A stretch of 46,460 nucleotides of DNA, from positions 1-46,460 of the forward strand of contig NZ_SLUL01000019.1 of NCBI RefSeq assembly GCF_004341205.1, given 5' to 3'. Shown here one piece after another: positions 7,768-15,937 of the stretch. The position numbers were made by a program, and so were the translations under genes. The first letter of the stretch is position 1. Each line of letters opens with the position of its first letter. The stretch comes from Thermolongibacillus altinsuensis (lineage in GTDB: Bacteria; Bacillota; Bacilli; Bacillales; Anoxybacillaceae). A model generated the notes under the pieces. The model did no database searches. It worked only from the letters and a program-made list of their open reading frames with translations, and was not told the DNA's origin.

Positions 7768-8652
7768 ATGAAGCCAAGTTTTATTCATCCTGAATTAGGA
7801 AAAAATAGTCATCTTCGTTATTTTTCTTCTTTTTTATTAATTTTATTGTTTCTGATCGTAATCGGAGGTTTTATGTATATATTTTCCATTCTGATTACAG
7901 ACAGTATCAATCCAAAAATAGTAGATGAAGAATTAAGACTAAAAGATTCATTGGTGGATTTGTTTTTATCTCCTATTACGAATGTTTTTTGGATTTTGGG
8001 TATATGGATTTCGGCAAAAACAATACATAAACGTTCACTCATTTCATTTATTACTCCTTATCAGAAAATCAATTGGAAGCGGGTGTTTTTTGGATTTATT
8101 GTCTTTTTCGCACTATTATCTATCAGTCAAATTGTTGATTTTATTTTGTTTCCTGAAGATTATAAATGGAATGATTTTGATCCCTCTCGCTTTATTTGGT
8201 TACTCGTGGCTGCTATTTTCCTTGTTCCTATTCAAACTACTTCAGAAGAGTTATTTTTCAGAGGATTTTTACTGCAATGGATAGGAAAACTAATCAAACA
8301 ACCAATTTTACTAGCCATGATCGTAGGATTGATCTTTGCAGCGTTACATTTTGGTAACCCTGAGATGTCAATTGGAGCATTATGGGTAGGACTAGATTAT
8401 ATTTTCACTGGATTCATATGGACATACATCGCTATTCGAACCAATAGTGCTGAATTCACGATTGGTGCTCATGCCGCAAACAATATGTTTTTATGTATCT
8501 TTTTAACATATGAAAACAGTTTATTCGAAAATCTTCCTTCTTTATTCGTTTTAACCGATGTAAATGGTATGATTTCTACTATTTATTCGATTATTACATC
8601 TACACTGCTTTTTATTATAGCTATTCACTACCATAATAAAAAAGCAATATAG
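7768..8652 (+). CDS. CPBP-family intramembrane metalloprotease
   Basis: 294 residues, about eight membrane segments. The three ABI/CPBP motifs are all present: EELFFRGFLLQW (EExxxR), FAALHFGN (FxxxH) and HAANNMF (HxxxN). Relatives act as CAAX-type prenyl proteases or intramembrane Glu endopeptidases, for example in bacteriocin self-immunity. No bacteriocin gene is visible beside it. The ATG at 7768 has AGAAGGAGTGG in front; the longer frame from 7717 lacks a site. A bidirectional-looking terminator follows. Confidence 0.9.
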   Translation: MKPSFIHPELGKNSHLRYFSSFLLILLFLIVIGGFMYIFSILITDSINPKIVDEELRLKDSLVDLFLSPITNVFWILGIWISAKTIHKRSLISFITPYQKINWKRVFFGFIVFFALLSISQIVDFILFPEDYKWNDFDPSRFIWLLVAAIFLVPIQTTSEELFFRGFLLQWIGKLIKQPILLAMIVGLIFAALHFGNPEMSIGALWVGLDYIFTGFIWTYIAIRTNSAEFTIGAHAANNMFLCIFLTYENSLFENLPSLFVLTDVNGMISTIYSIITSTLLFIIAIHYHNKKAI

Positions 8653-8667
8653 TGAAATAACGAATAA

Positions 8668-8719
8668 AAGGTAAGCAAACATATTGAACATGGCTAATAT
8701 GTGCTTACCTTTATTTTTT
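8668..8719 (+). terminator. Terminator after the CPBP protease gene
   Basis: AAGGTAAGCA...ATATT pairs with AATATGTGCTTACCTT (small bulge), then TATTTTTTAG. It is a clear stem with a T-rich tail on the plus strand. Confidence 0.8.
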
Positions 8720-8813
8720 AGATTTATAACATAAACCGATCTTTTTTTGTATGTCTTGTTCAAGATCGCCTTCTGGTGAGTAAAGAACAAATAGTGAACA
8801 GAAAACATCAATC

Positions 8814-9263
8814 CTATTTTCTGTGGCTCTGTTTTGAAAAATAGTATAGGAACCAAACGGCATGATTTTGTTCATCTGCCGCTGCTCTACGAAAAACTTC
8901 TTTTATATATTGATTATTTGTTTCTTCCGCGATATCTAAATAAAAATCAACGGTTTCTTGCTCATCTTTTAGAGCAAATTCTAGTCCTGCTAAATACGTG
9001 TTAGGACATTCTTCTATTATTTTTGGTTGAGGTTGTCTTCCGGTTAGACTTACGTAAATCTGACCAAATTGTTGAAAGTGTTTCATTTCATCTTGGCGAA
9101 TTTCAAGGATTTGCTTTCGTTCTTCCGCTGTGGGAGCCAAATTAGCTAATTTAGCATAACACTGTATGGCACTATACTCTCCATTAATTGCTTTTTCAAT
9201 GTCACGAATCAATTTTTCAGATTGCCTGTAAATCATATTGTTATTATTTAAATAAGGGTACAC
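8814..9263 (-). CDS. Ferritin-like diiron-type domain protein
   Basis: 149 residues predicted as a four-helix bundle. Acidic/His motifs at the right spacing for ferritin-like metal sites are EYSAIQCYAKLA, EIRQDEMKHFQQF, LKDEQETVDFYLDIAEE and AAADEQNHAVWFLYYF (the paired Glu and ExxH patterns). I take the GTG at 9263 because AGGAGG lies 7 nt upstream; an upstream TTG (9284) extends the frame by seven residues but would place the ribosome site inside the gene. Ferritin-like proteins of this size in Bacillaceae are uncharacterised; iron oxidation or peroxide handling is the likely theme. Confidence 0.85.
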   Translation of the reverse strand: MYPYLNNNNMIYRQSEKLIRDIEKAINGEYSAIQCYAKLANLAPTAEERKQILEIRQDEMKHFQQFGQIYVSLTGRQPQPKIIEECPNTYLAGLEFALKDEQETVDFYLDIAEETNNQYIKEVFRRAAADEQNHAVWFLYYFSKQSHRK

Positions 9264-9352
9264 GCGATAGTCCTCCTCGTTCAAAGTTATAATATTTTAT
9301 GGGAAATATAGGCGCGATGTGCAAGTCCATATATGTCGTTTTTAGAATGAAA

Positions 9353-9389
9353 CAAAAAAAGCCGTATTGGACATATTAAGCCAATCGGC
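9353..9389 (-). terminator. Minus-strand terminator
   Basis: Read on the minus strand, GCCGATTGG...CCAATACGGC is followed by a run of seven T. It ends the acetyltransferase gene at 9422-10210. Confidence 0.8.
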
Positions 9390-9421
9390 CGGAGCATGGT
9401 ACGCAAAGTTGCCGAATGATT

Positions 9422-10210
9422 TCATTTAGTTTTTCTAACAAAGATCGAATATTCTGCTGGGTGATCGAACCCTAATTTTTCTGCTAACTTGATTGAGGCT
9501 AAGTTATGAACGTCACAGTCCCATCTGGGAATAAAACCATTTTGTAAGCAATGATCAATAAATGCCTTAGCGGTCACAAAAGCGAAACCATTTCCTCTAT
9601 ATTCTTTGTTGGTTGCAATATCAATTTCAGCCATTGCATTCCCGACAAAGATCGATGTGCATTCACTCGCAACGGTTTCATTATGTAAAATACAATACCC
9701 AAAGCCATTCGCAAGAAAATTTGATACGGATCCCCAATATTCCTCATAGTAGGCTTGATTGAATTCAAGACTGTTTTTGATCGTATGTTCGTCTATTCTT
9801 TTTACGTTAAACTCGTTGGGAATTTGCAATTGTTCAGAAGAGTATTGATTCGGATTAAAAGAAAAAGAGTATCTTTTCATTGGGACTGTTTCATCTTCAA
9901 ACAGTTTATTGATGACTTCATCCCATCTTTTAGTGGACGAAAATAAAGTAAATCGAGCTTTCTTGTCCTTTTTTTGATAAAACTCTTGGAACGCTTTATT
10001 AAAATGATGATTGGCTTCATCTCCAGCGATATAGTAAATACCGGAACTTGTTCCGATTAGTACGGTTTTCGGACATTCTAGGTTATCTACATAAACAACT
10101 CCAGAAATCATAGAATATAAGACAGAGTAAGCGAATGTTGGACAAGTCTTTCCATGATCATTGATTAACGGTAATACTTTTTTATATTCGCTATCTTTTA
10201 ATTTTTCCAA
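9422..10210 (-). CDS. GNAT-family acetyltransferase, two-part (GNAT_acetyltran-like)
   Basis: 262 residues. The C-terminal half has the GNAT acetyl-CoA loop (ATNKEYRGNGFAFVTAKAFIDH, about residues 203-224) and the terminal motif WDCDVHNLASIKLAEKLGF. The N-terminal half is a degenerate GNAT-like domain, as in the PF12746 group that B. subtilis and relatives carry in several copies. The start is TTG, with only a weak GGTGAA ahead. The substrate is unknown. It is monocistronic, closed by the minus-strand terminator at 9353. Confidence 0.82.
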   Translation of the reverse strand: MEKLKDSEYKKVLPLINDHGKTCPTFAYSVLYSMISGVVYVDNLECPKTVLIGTSSGIYYIAGDEANHHFNKAFQEFYQKKDKKARFTLFSSTKRWDEVINKLFEDETVPMKRYSFSFNPNQYSSEQLQIPNEFNVKRIDEHTIKNSLEFNQAYYEEYWGSVSNFLANGFGYCILHNETVASECTSIFVGNAMAEIDIATNKEYRGNGFAFVTAKAFIDHCLQNGFIPRWDCDVHNLASIKLAEKLGFDHPAEYSIFVRKTK

Positions 10211-10429
10211 TTCAATTCACCATCCATATTGGTAAAAATTGATTACTTTTCTCTTTTTCTTTTTCTTAATTATACATAAAATATAAAGTGTGTGATTCAT
10301 TTTTACATATTTGTTAAATGAAGTAACGGAAACGGCTTCAGCGAATGGCTCAATTATACATAATGTATCTTGATGTAAATCTGATATGAATAGGGGATGC
10401 AACTAAAGTTCTCGAGCATTGTTTTTCCG

Positions 10430-10656
10430 TATATATAGATTCAAGTTGAGTTTCCGACATATCTTTATCGTCACGATAGAAGACCGCTTTTCTGCCATAG
10501 GCGGCAAGATTTTTCTTGCCGCCCCGGCATGCTAGAAGCATGCCGATTCCGAACGTAAAACGCATGACAGACAAATTTATTTGTCTGATGGCGTTTTCGT
10601 TCGGAGAAGTGGCAGAAAAGTTGTTCATGTCGGAAAATTAAGCTTATCATATATAG
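10430..10656 (-). mobile_element. Structured MITE-like element, copy 2
   Basis: The same ~227-bp element as at 831, in the opposite orientation. It starts TATATAGATTCAAGTTGAG and ends CTTATCATATATAG. All nested arms are kept. The first hairpin loop is TT on this strand instead of the usual TC. The tail segment between the 12-bp arm and the outer arm differs (CATATCTTTATCGTCACGATAG), so this copy has diverged there. It lies in the 660-base gap between the GNAT gene and the amine oxidase. Confidence 0.85.
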
Positions 10657-10748
10657 ATCCGGAAATCAGTTTTTCATACCAAGCATAAACCTTTTTTAGA
10701 GCAGTAGAATCAGTATATCCAAGATTTATAGATTTCATGCACAGTGTT

Positions 10749-10781
10749 AAAAGGAGTTGCATACATGCGGCTCCTTTTTTT
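10749..10781 (+). terminator. Terminator-like hairpin upstream of the amine oxidase
   Basis: AAAAGGAG pairs with CTCCTTTT, with an inner GCAT/ATGC stem, followed by a T-run. No intact gene ends here, so it is either a leftover terminator or an attenuator in the leader of the next gene, whose start is about 90 bases on. Confidence 0.6.
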
Positions 10782-10872
10782 AGCATAACAGTACTTTCCA
10801 GCTGAATAAGATGACAGTAAGTCGTCTTTTTGTCAGCTCACGGTCTGATGAGCATTGTAAAGGAGGAAAAGT

Positions 10873-12369
10873 ATGTCAAATTACGTATTTCCTCAGTTAT
10901 CCTCTGATCAAATGATTTCGATCATTAGAAATGGACTCCCAAAGACCAAAATCCCCAAGAAGATCATCATTGTTGGCGCAGGGATGGCAGGGCTAGTTGC
11001 TGCCTCTTTGCTTAAGCAGGCTGGACACCATGTGACAATTCTTGAAGCTTCAGAAAGGGTGGGAGGAAGGATCTATACGCTGCGATCTGATTTTATGGAT
11101 GGGCAGTATCTTGAAGCGGGTGCGATGCGTATTCCTCACACTCATTTGTTGACTTTGGAATATATAAGAAAATTCAACCTTCCAGTTAATCGGTTTATCA
11201 ATGAGACTCCTAACGACATTATCTATGTGAGAGGAATTAAAACTCGTTTAAAGATATATAAAAAGAACCCTGACATTTTTGGTTTTCCCGTAGCCGTACA
11301 TGAAAGAGGTAGAACCGCTACGGAATTGCTTCAATACGCAATTAAACCCGTGACAGATTTTATTAACCAAAACCCGCGAAAGAATTGGCCTTTGGTCGTA
11401 AAAGAATTTGATAAATACTCGATGGACGCTTATTTGAGATATAACCCGTTTGGAACCACGTTATCTACGGGTGCCATCGACTTGCTCAAAGTACTACTTA
11501 CACTGGAAGGATTTCCGGAGCTTTCTTTCCTCGAACTTTTACGTGAACTATCGATCTTGTTTGCCCCTAATATTGAATTCTATGAGATCACGGGCGGTAA
11601 CGATCAACTACCTAAAGCCTTTGTTTCTCAACTGAAAGAGAATATCCTGTTCGGACAAAAGATGACGAAAATTGTCCAGCACGACAACCAAGTAACTATT
11701 CATTTTCTTCATACAAAAATCTATGAGTCATTTCAAATCACCGGTGATCTTGCGATTGTGACCATTCCTTTTTCAATTTTACAATTTGTTGAGGTTGAAC
11801 CGCGGGATTCTTTTTCTTTCAATAAATGGAAGGCAATTCAGCAGCTTCACTATGTGGGCTCTACAAAGACCGGCATCCAGTTTAAAAACAGGTTCTGGGA
11901 AAGGGAAGGTTTGTATGGTGGGAAAACCATTTCTGATCTCCCGAATACGTATACTCAATACCCGAGCTCTAATCTAGGTGCACCAGGTCCAGGTGTTGTT
12001 TTGGCTAGTTATACATGGGAGGATGATACGGTGCCTTGGGACAGTTTGAGCGATGAAAATCGCTTGGAATATGCATTAAGAAACTTGGCCGCCATCCATG
12101 GGAAACAGATATATCGTGAGTTTGAAACAGGAGCGAGCCACAGTTGGGTTCGATATCCGTATTCTGCTGGAGCTTTCACGATGTTTAAACCAGAACAGGC
12201 AATGGAACTAGCTCCCTATATTTCCACTCCTGAAGGAAGGGTTCATTTTGCTGGCGAACATGCCTCATCTACTCACGGTTGGATCCAAGGCGCAATCGAA
12301 TCCGGAATACATGTTGCATATGAAGTGAATAACTTACCAAAAAATTCTGCAAGTCCTAATCAACGATAA
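10873..12369 (+). CDS. Flavin monoamine oxidase / L-amino-acid oxidase (YobN-like)
   Basis: 498 residues. The N-terminal FAD Rossmann motif is IIIVGAGMAGLVAASLLKQAG (residues ~31-51), then EASERVGGRIYTLR, the amine-oxidase GG motif. The C-terminal flavin-binding segment is GRVHFAGEHASSTHGWIQGAIESG. This is the layout of the flavin amine oxidase family that includes snake-venom-type L-amino-acid oxidases and B. subtilis YobN. The reaction would be oxidative deamination of an amino acid or amine to a keto acid or aldehyde, ammonia and H2O2. There is no signal peptide, so it is probably cytosolic. Its start is fixed by AAAGGAGGAAAAGT. It is monocistronic. Confidence 0.88.
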   Translation: MSNYVFPQLSSDQMISIIRNGLPKTKIPKKIIIVGAGMAGLVAASLLKQAGHHVTILEASERVGGRIYTLRSDFMDGQYLEAGAMRIPHTHLLTLEYIRKFNLPVNRFINETPNDIIYVRGIKTRLKIYKKNPDIFGFPVAVHERGRTATELLQYAIKPVTDFINQNPRKNWPLVVKEFDKYSMDAYLRYNPFGTTLSTGAIDLLKVLLTLEGFPELSFLELLRELSILFAPNIEFYEITGGNDQLPKAFVSQLKENILFGQKMTKIVQHDNQVTIHFLHTKIYESFQITGDLAIVTIPFSILQFVEVEPRDSFSFNKWKAIQQLHYVGSTKTGIQFKNRFWEREGLYGGKTISDLPNTYTQYPSSNLGAPGPGVVLASYTWEDDTVPWDSLSDENRLEYALRNLAAIHGKQIYREFETGASHSWVRYPYSAGAFTMFKPEQAMELAPYISTPEGRVHFAGEHASSTHGWIQGAIESGIHVAYEVNNLPKNSASPNQR

Positions 12370-12372
12370 AAA

Positions 12373-12403
12373 AGAGGGGAATGGTGTAAAAACATTCCCC
12401 TCT
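12373..12403 (+). terminator. Strong hairpin after the amine oxidase
   Basis: A perfect 11-bp stem AGAGGGGAATG/CATTCCCCTCT starting 4 bases past the stop. There is no T-run on the plus side; the A-run on its left would be a T-run for minus-strand transcripts. It probably marks the 3' end of the oxidase mRNA. Confidence 0.6.
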
Positions 12404-13183
12404 AAATTCGATAAAAACGGCACAAAAGATATAAAAGGGATTGAAAAAGTAGACAGGCAGCTTCAAAACGTGTTAAATACTTACGGGTCCTGGGATGAAG
12501 CTTTGAAAGATCATTGTTGGATTGTAATGGGAGACAACGGACAAGCTCCGATTGATGCCGATCGAAAAAAAGCATTAATTGACTTACGACAATTGCTTCG
12601 TTCTTATCGAGTGATGAAATTAAAAGAAGGGATAAAAGAAAATGATCAAATTGTGCTTGGCGTGAATGAGCGAATGGCGTTTATTTATTCATTGAATCCG
12701 AAGCATTTACCGCTTTCAGATCTAGCAAAAACGTTACAAAAGGACGATCGGATTGATGTCATTGCATGGAAAGAAGAAGAATCCGTCCATGTGATATCCC
12801 CTGCATACGATGGAGAGCTCCGTTTCAAAGTTGCCGGAGAATACATAGATGAATATGAACAATCCTGGTCTTTAACAGGTAATACAGACATTTTGAACCT
12901 TGAATTAAAAAATAACAAAATTCTTTACAATAACTATCCTGATGCGTTGGCTCGGTTATACAGCGCATTAACTTCCCATGAGGAAAATTATCTCGTTATA
13001 AGCGCAAAACCCGGATCTGAATTTATTGGCGAAGGTTCTCCGACTCATGTTGGAGGCGCAAGCCACGGAGGATTGCATAAACAGGATTCGCTGGTGCCGA
13101 TGATTGTGACCGGAGTCGACTCCTCTCCCAAACATTTACGGATTGTCGATTTAAGGGATTGGATTTTATCGCTTATCGATTAA
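12404..13183 (+). pseudogene. 5'-truncated alkaline-phosphatase-superfamily gene
   Basis: The frame is open right from the hairpin (reading KFDKNGTKDIKGIEKVDRQ) to the stop, about 259 codons. The first usable internal start is GTG 12470. The residues match the middle and C-terminus of an alkaline-phosphatase/type I phosphodiesterase-like protein: WIVMGDNGQ (metal-site-like DxG motif), then GEGSPTHVGGASHGG and SLVPMIVTG (the C-terminal His metal site). The N-terminal half that should hold the nucleophile and first metal ligands is missing, and there is no start or ribosome site at the junction. I read it as a deletion stump. A shorter expressed domain from 12470 cannot be excluded. Confidence 0.7.
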
Positions 13184-13401
13184 TGCAGGTTTAACGATCC
13201 TTTTAGAAGTCGTTTACAATATTTCTAATCCTAGCATATAATCAATTGATCTTACATGAAAGGTGCTGGTGTTGATGATTGGAACATTCTCCTCTGAATT
13301 TGTTGATGACAAAAGCGCAAATGCAGGGAGAAATGAATAGATGTATTCCTGACCTCCCTGCATTCGTGTCCATCTTGAATACGAAAAAAGGAGGCTTTGC
13401 A

Positions 13402-13926
13402 TTGAATTTTCACATTCGTTCAGAAAAAATTGATGATTACAAAGGGATAAGAGAAGTAAATATGCTCGCTTTTCATCGCGAAGATGAAGCAAAACTGGTG
13501 GAAGCGATTAGAGAATCAGAATATTTCATTCCTGAGCTTTCATTAGTCGCTGTTACAGATGAGCATGAAATCATCGGTCATATATTGTTTAGCGAAATTA
13601 CACTCGAAACTGACAAAGGAAATCTTCCAACTTTGGCACTTGCGCCTATGGCCGTAAAACCGCAATATCAAAGACAAGGGATTGGTTCCAGGCTTGTAAC
13701 CGAAGGATTGAAGGTTTGTAAGGATCTAGGATATAAACATGTTTTTGTTTTGGGGCATCTTGATTTTTATCCGCGATTTGGTTTCATTCCTGCCAAGACG
13801 TTTGGAATCGAATCGCCGTTTCCTGTACCAGATGAAGTTTTTATGGCTCTTGAGCTTGAACACCGATCACTTGATGGATTGACAGGGAAGATCAAATACC
13901 CGAAAGCATTTGATACCGTTTCTTAA
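13402..13926 (+). CDS. GNAT N-acetyltransferase (YhbS-like)
   Basis: 174 residues. The acetyl-CoA motif is LAPMAVKPQYQRQGIGSRLV (about 79-98), then HVFVLGHLDFYPRFGFIPA, the combination typical of the YhbS/COG3153 acetyltransferases. The TTG at 13402 is preferred because AAAGGAGG lies 8 nt ahead. The frame is open from 13279, but that stretch is not GNAT-like. The acceptor is unknown. A terminator follows, so it is a single-gene unit or the end of a short one. Confidence 0.85.
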   Translation: MNFHIRSEKIDDYKGIREVNMLAFHREDEAKLVEAIRESEYFIPELSLVAVTDEHEIIGHILFSEITLETDKGNLPTLALAPMAVKPQYQRQGIGSRLVTEGLKVCKDLGYKHVFVLGHLDFYPRFGFIPAKTFGIESPFPVPDEVFMALELEHRSLDGLTGKIKYPKAFDTVS

Positions 13927-13948
13927 TCTGGAAAGGGTCATAAAAACG

Positions 13949-13991
13949 AAAGCGCAAAAACCTTGTTACAACAAGGATTTGCGCTTTTTTA
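13949..13991 (+). terminator. Terminator after the YhbS-like gene
   Basis: AAAGCGCAAA...CCTTGTT pairs with AACAAGG...TTTGCGCTTT and runs into TTT. Its stem sequence is nearly the same as the orphan hairpin at 727, more than expected for unrelated terminators. Confidence 0.85.
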
Positions 13992-14046
13992 TCTTAAGTT
14001 CCATTCCTGATCGAGAGATATTCATCCTGCAAATTCTTGGTTAGTT

Positions 14047-14269
14047 TATATAGATTCAAGTTGAGTTTCCGACACATCACATCATGAATAGAAGACCGCT
14101 TTTCTGCCATAGGCGGCAAGATTTTTCTTGCCGCCCCGGCATGCTAGAAGCATGCCGATTCCGAACGTAAAACGCATGACAGACAAATTCATTTGTCTGA
14201 TGGCGTTTTCGTTCGGAGAAGTGGCAGAAAAGCTTGTTTATGTCGGAAAATTAAGCTTATCATATATAG
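14047..14269 (-). mobile_element. Structured MITE-like element, copy 3
   Basis: A third copy of the element, same orientation as copy 2, 223 bp from TATATAGATTCAAG to CATATATAG. All internal hairpins and the 12-bp arm are intact. The outer arm has GTGTCGG (reverse-strand reading) instead of ATGTCGG. It lies between the YhbS-like gene and the glycolate operon. The frames running across it are artefacts of the repeat. Confidence 0.85.
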
Positions 14270-14449
14270 ACAAACACACGCATCTCCTTCATTTCTCTTT
14301 CCCCATAAAATTAATTTCAACCATATTCACTTTACTGAAAGTGTTATATATTTTATACTATTAAAAAAATTCTTAAAATTAATTGAAAATTAATCAAATA
14401 AGTGATTAAATAATAAATAAAAATAAATGTAAATATATAACATATTAAT

Positions 14450-14494
14450 GAAAATCGTGTTCAAACGATTTTCAAACAACGTTTGCATATGCAT
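14450..14494. promoter_or_regulatory. Cluster of palindromes upstream of the glycolate operon
   Basis: Three adjacent dyads: GAAAATCGT-N6-ACGATTTTC (14450-14473), CAAACAACGTTTG (14473-14485) and TGCATATGCA (14485-14494). They follow ~120 bases of very AT-rich DNA. The first could be a hairpin and the second a protein site; its CAAAC-N3-GTTTG spacing equals that of the GAAAC-N3-GTTTC site at 14567. This is inferred regulatory DNA only. Confidence 0.45.
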
Positions 14495-14565
14495 CGCCTA
14501 AAGCAACAAGTATATAACGTAAGCATTGTTCTATTGTATTTACTGTTATTTTTTTCACGAATAAA

Positions 14566-14580
14566 AGAAACAATGTTTCT
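14566..14580. promoter_or_regulatory. Putative IclR-type operator, glcE promoter
   Basis: AGAAACAATGTTTCT is a perfect 7+1+7 palindrome about 28 bases before the start codon; a further GAAAC half-site lies at 14587. The same core, GAAACA-N2-GTTTC, recurs upstream of glcB at 18830. IclR regulators typically bind 13-15-bp palindromes of this sort, and one is encoded at 22116. The assignment is inference. Confidence 0.55.
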
Positions 14581-14607
14581 TATTAAGAAACAAAAGGGGT
14601 GTTCGTA

Positions 14608-15936
14608 TTGGTCGCAACAGAACTTTTAACAGAGTTAAAGTCTATTTTACCTGAAACACAAATGGAAGCGGGCGAAAGTGAAGGTCATCCGCTTGGGAAT
14701 GGGGGCCGATTGATTGTCTATCCAAAATCAGAGGAAGAAATCGTAAACATCTTAAAATACGCCAATCAAAGCGGAAAAAAAATTTCAGTTATTGGAGGCG
14801 GAACGAAGAGGGGATTTGGCGGTCTAACTGAATCCGCTGATCTCTTGCTCTCATTAGCGAACTATAAAGGAATTGTCGAACATACAGTTGGAGATATGAC
14901 AATAACCGTCAAGCCAGGCACACCCTTTCAAGAATTGCAAGCATATTTAGCGGAACATCATCAAAAAATTTCATTAGACCCTGCTTGGCCGGAATATGCA
15001 ACAATAGGCGGAGTCATTGCGGCAAATGACAGCGGCCCCAAACGTTTTGGATATGGTTCTGCAAGAGATATAGTAATTGGAATGAGAGTCGTTTATCCGA
15101 ATGGAACCGTGATTCGGACAGGTGGAAAAGTTGTAAAAAATGTGGCGGGTTATGATATGAACAAATTGTTTATCGGTTCAATGGGGACGCTAGGAGTGAT
15201 ATCGGAAGTAAGCATGAAGCTTCGTCCGCTTCCTAAATATGAAAGTCTTATTCTAGTATCCTTTGAGGAAGGAAATCTGGAGGAGGAAATTCGTTCATTT
15301 GTTGTTAGAATTTTAGATTCGATGCTGGAACCGACTTCCCTTGAACTATTAAGTCCATCTTTATCTGAAAGGCTAACGGGACAAAAACGTTATACATTGG
15401 CGATTAGTTTTGAGGATGTCGAAAGCTCGGTCCATTATCAAGAGGACTTTGTCAAGAGGATTCAACCTTCCAAAACGAAAATGACGATTTTACAACAAAA
15501 AGAAGCGCAGTCATTTTGGAATCAATTTTACAAAATCGGCCCGAATGGATTACAGCATACAGAGAATAAAGAAACACAAGCTGCCTTGAAAATAGGAGTG
15601 ATCAACCTAGATGTTCTCAAAGTCATAAAAGAAAGCCAACTCATACAAGACTCTAATAACTTGTTGATTGAGGCGCATGGTGGATTAGGCCACGGGCTGT
15701 GTCAAGTATATTTAAAAGGTGCAAGCGAAGATATTTTATCGGCCATTCAAGATCTAAGAGATTTTGTTACACAGCTGGGTGGATACTTGGTTGTGAAACA
15801 CTTGCCGCTTGCACTTCGTCAGAAAGTAGATGTTTGGGGAGAAAAACCATCGTATTTCTTCCTACTAGAAGGAATTAAGTCGAGGATAGATCCAAACAGA
15901 ATTCTTAATCATAAACGGTTCGTAGGAGGGATATAA
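14608..15936 (+). CDS. glcE: Glycolate oxidase FAD-binding subunit GlcE
   Basis: 442 residues with a PCMH-type FAD domain: IVYPKSEEEIVNILKYANQ, then ISVIGGGTKRGFGG and the flavin-contacting segment ATIGGVIAANDSGPKRFGYG (about residues 130-150). The C-terminal part ends DPNRILNHKRF, as in GlcE. The TTG at 14608 is chosen because AAAAGGGG is 8 nt upstream; the GTG at 14599 would overlap that site. First gene of glcE-glcF-glcD, with only 1 base before the next start. GlcDEF oxidises glycolate to glyoxylate at the membrane, passing electrons to quinone. Confidence 0.85.
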   Translation: MVATELLTELKSILPETQMEAGESEGHPLGNGGRLIVYPKSEEEIVNILKYANQSGKKISVIGGGTKRGFGGLTESADLLLSLANYKGIVEHTVGDMTITVKPGTPFQELQAYLAEHHQKISLDPAWPEYATIGGVIAANDSGPKRFGYGSARDIVIGMRVVYPNGTVIRTGGKVVKNVAGYDMNKLFIGSMGTLGVISEVSMKLRPLPKYESLILVSFEEGNLEEEIRSFVVRILDSMLEPTSLELLSPSLSERLTGQKRYTLAISFEDVESSVHYQEDFVKRIQPSKTKMTILQQKEAQSFWNQFYKIGPNGLQHTENKETQAALKIGVINLDVLKVIKESQLIQDSNNLLIEAHGGLGHGLCQVYLKGASEDILSAIQDLRDFVTQLGGYLVVKHLPLALRQKVDVWGEKPSYFFLLEGIKSRIDPNRILNHKRFVGGI

Positions 15937-15937
15937 C

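Noticed and set aside
12470-13183. Calling the phosphatase fragment an intact gene from the GTG
   Set aside because: The GTG has no convincing ribosome site and the nucleophile-bearing half of the fold is absent, so pseudogene is the better description.
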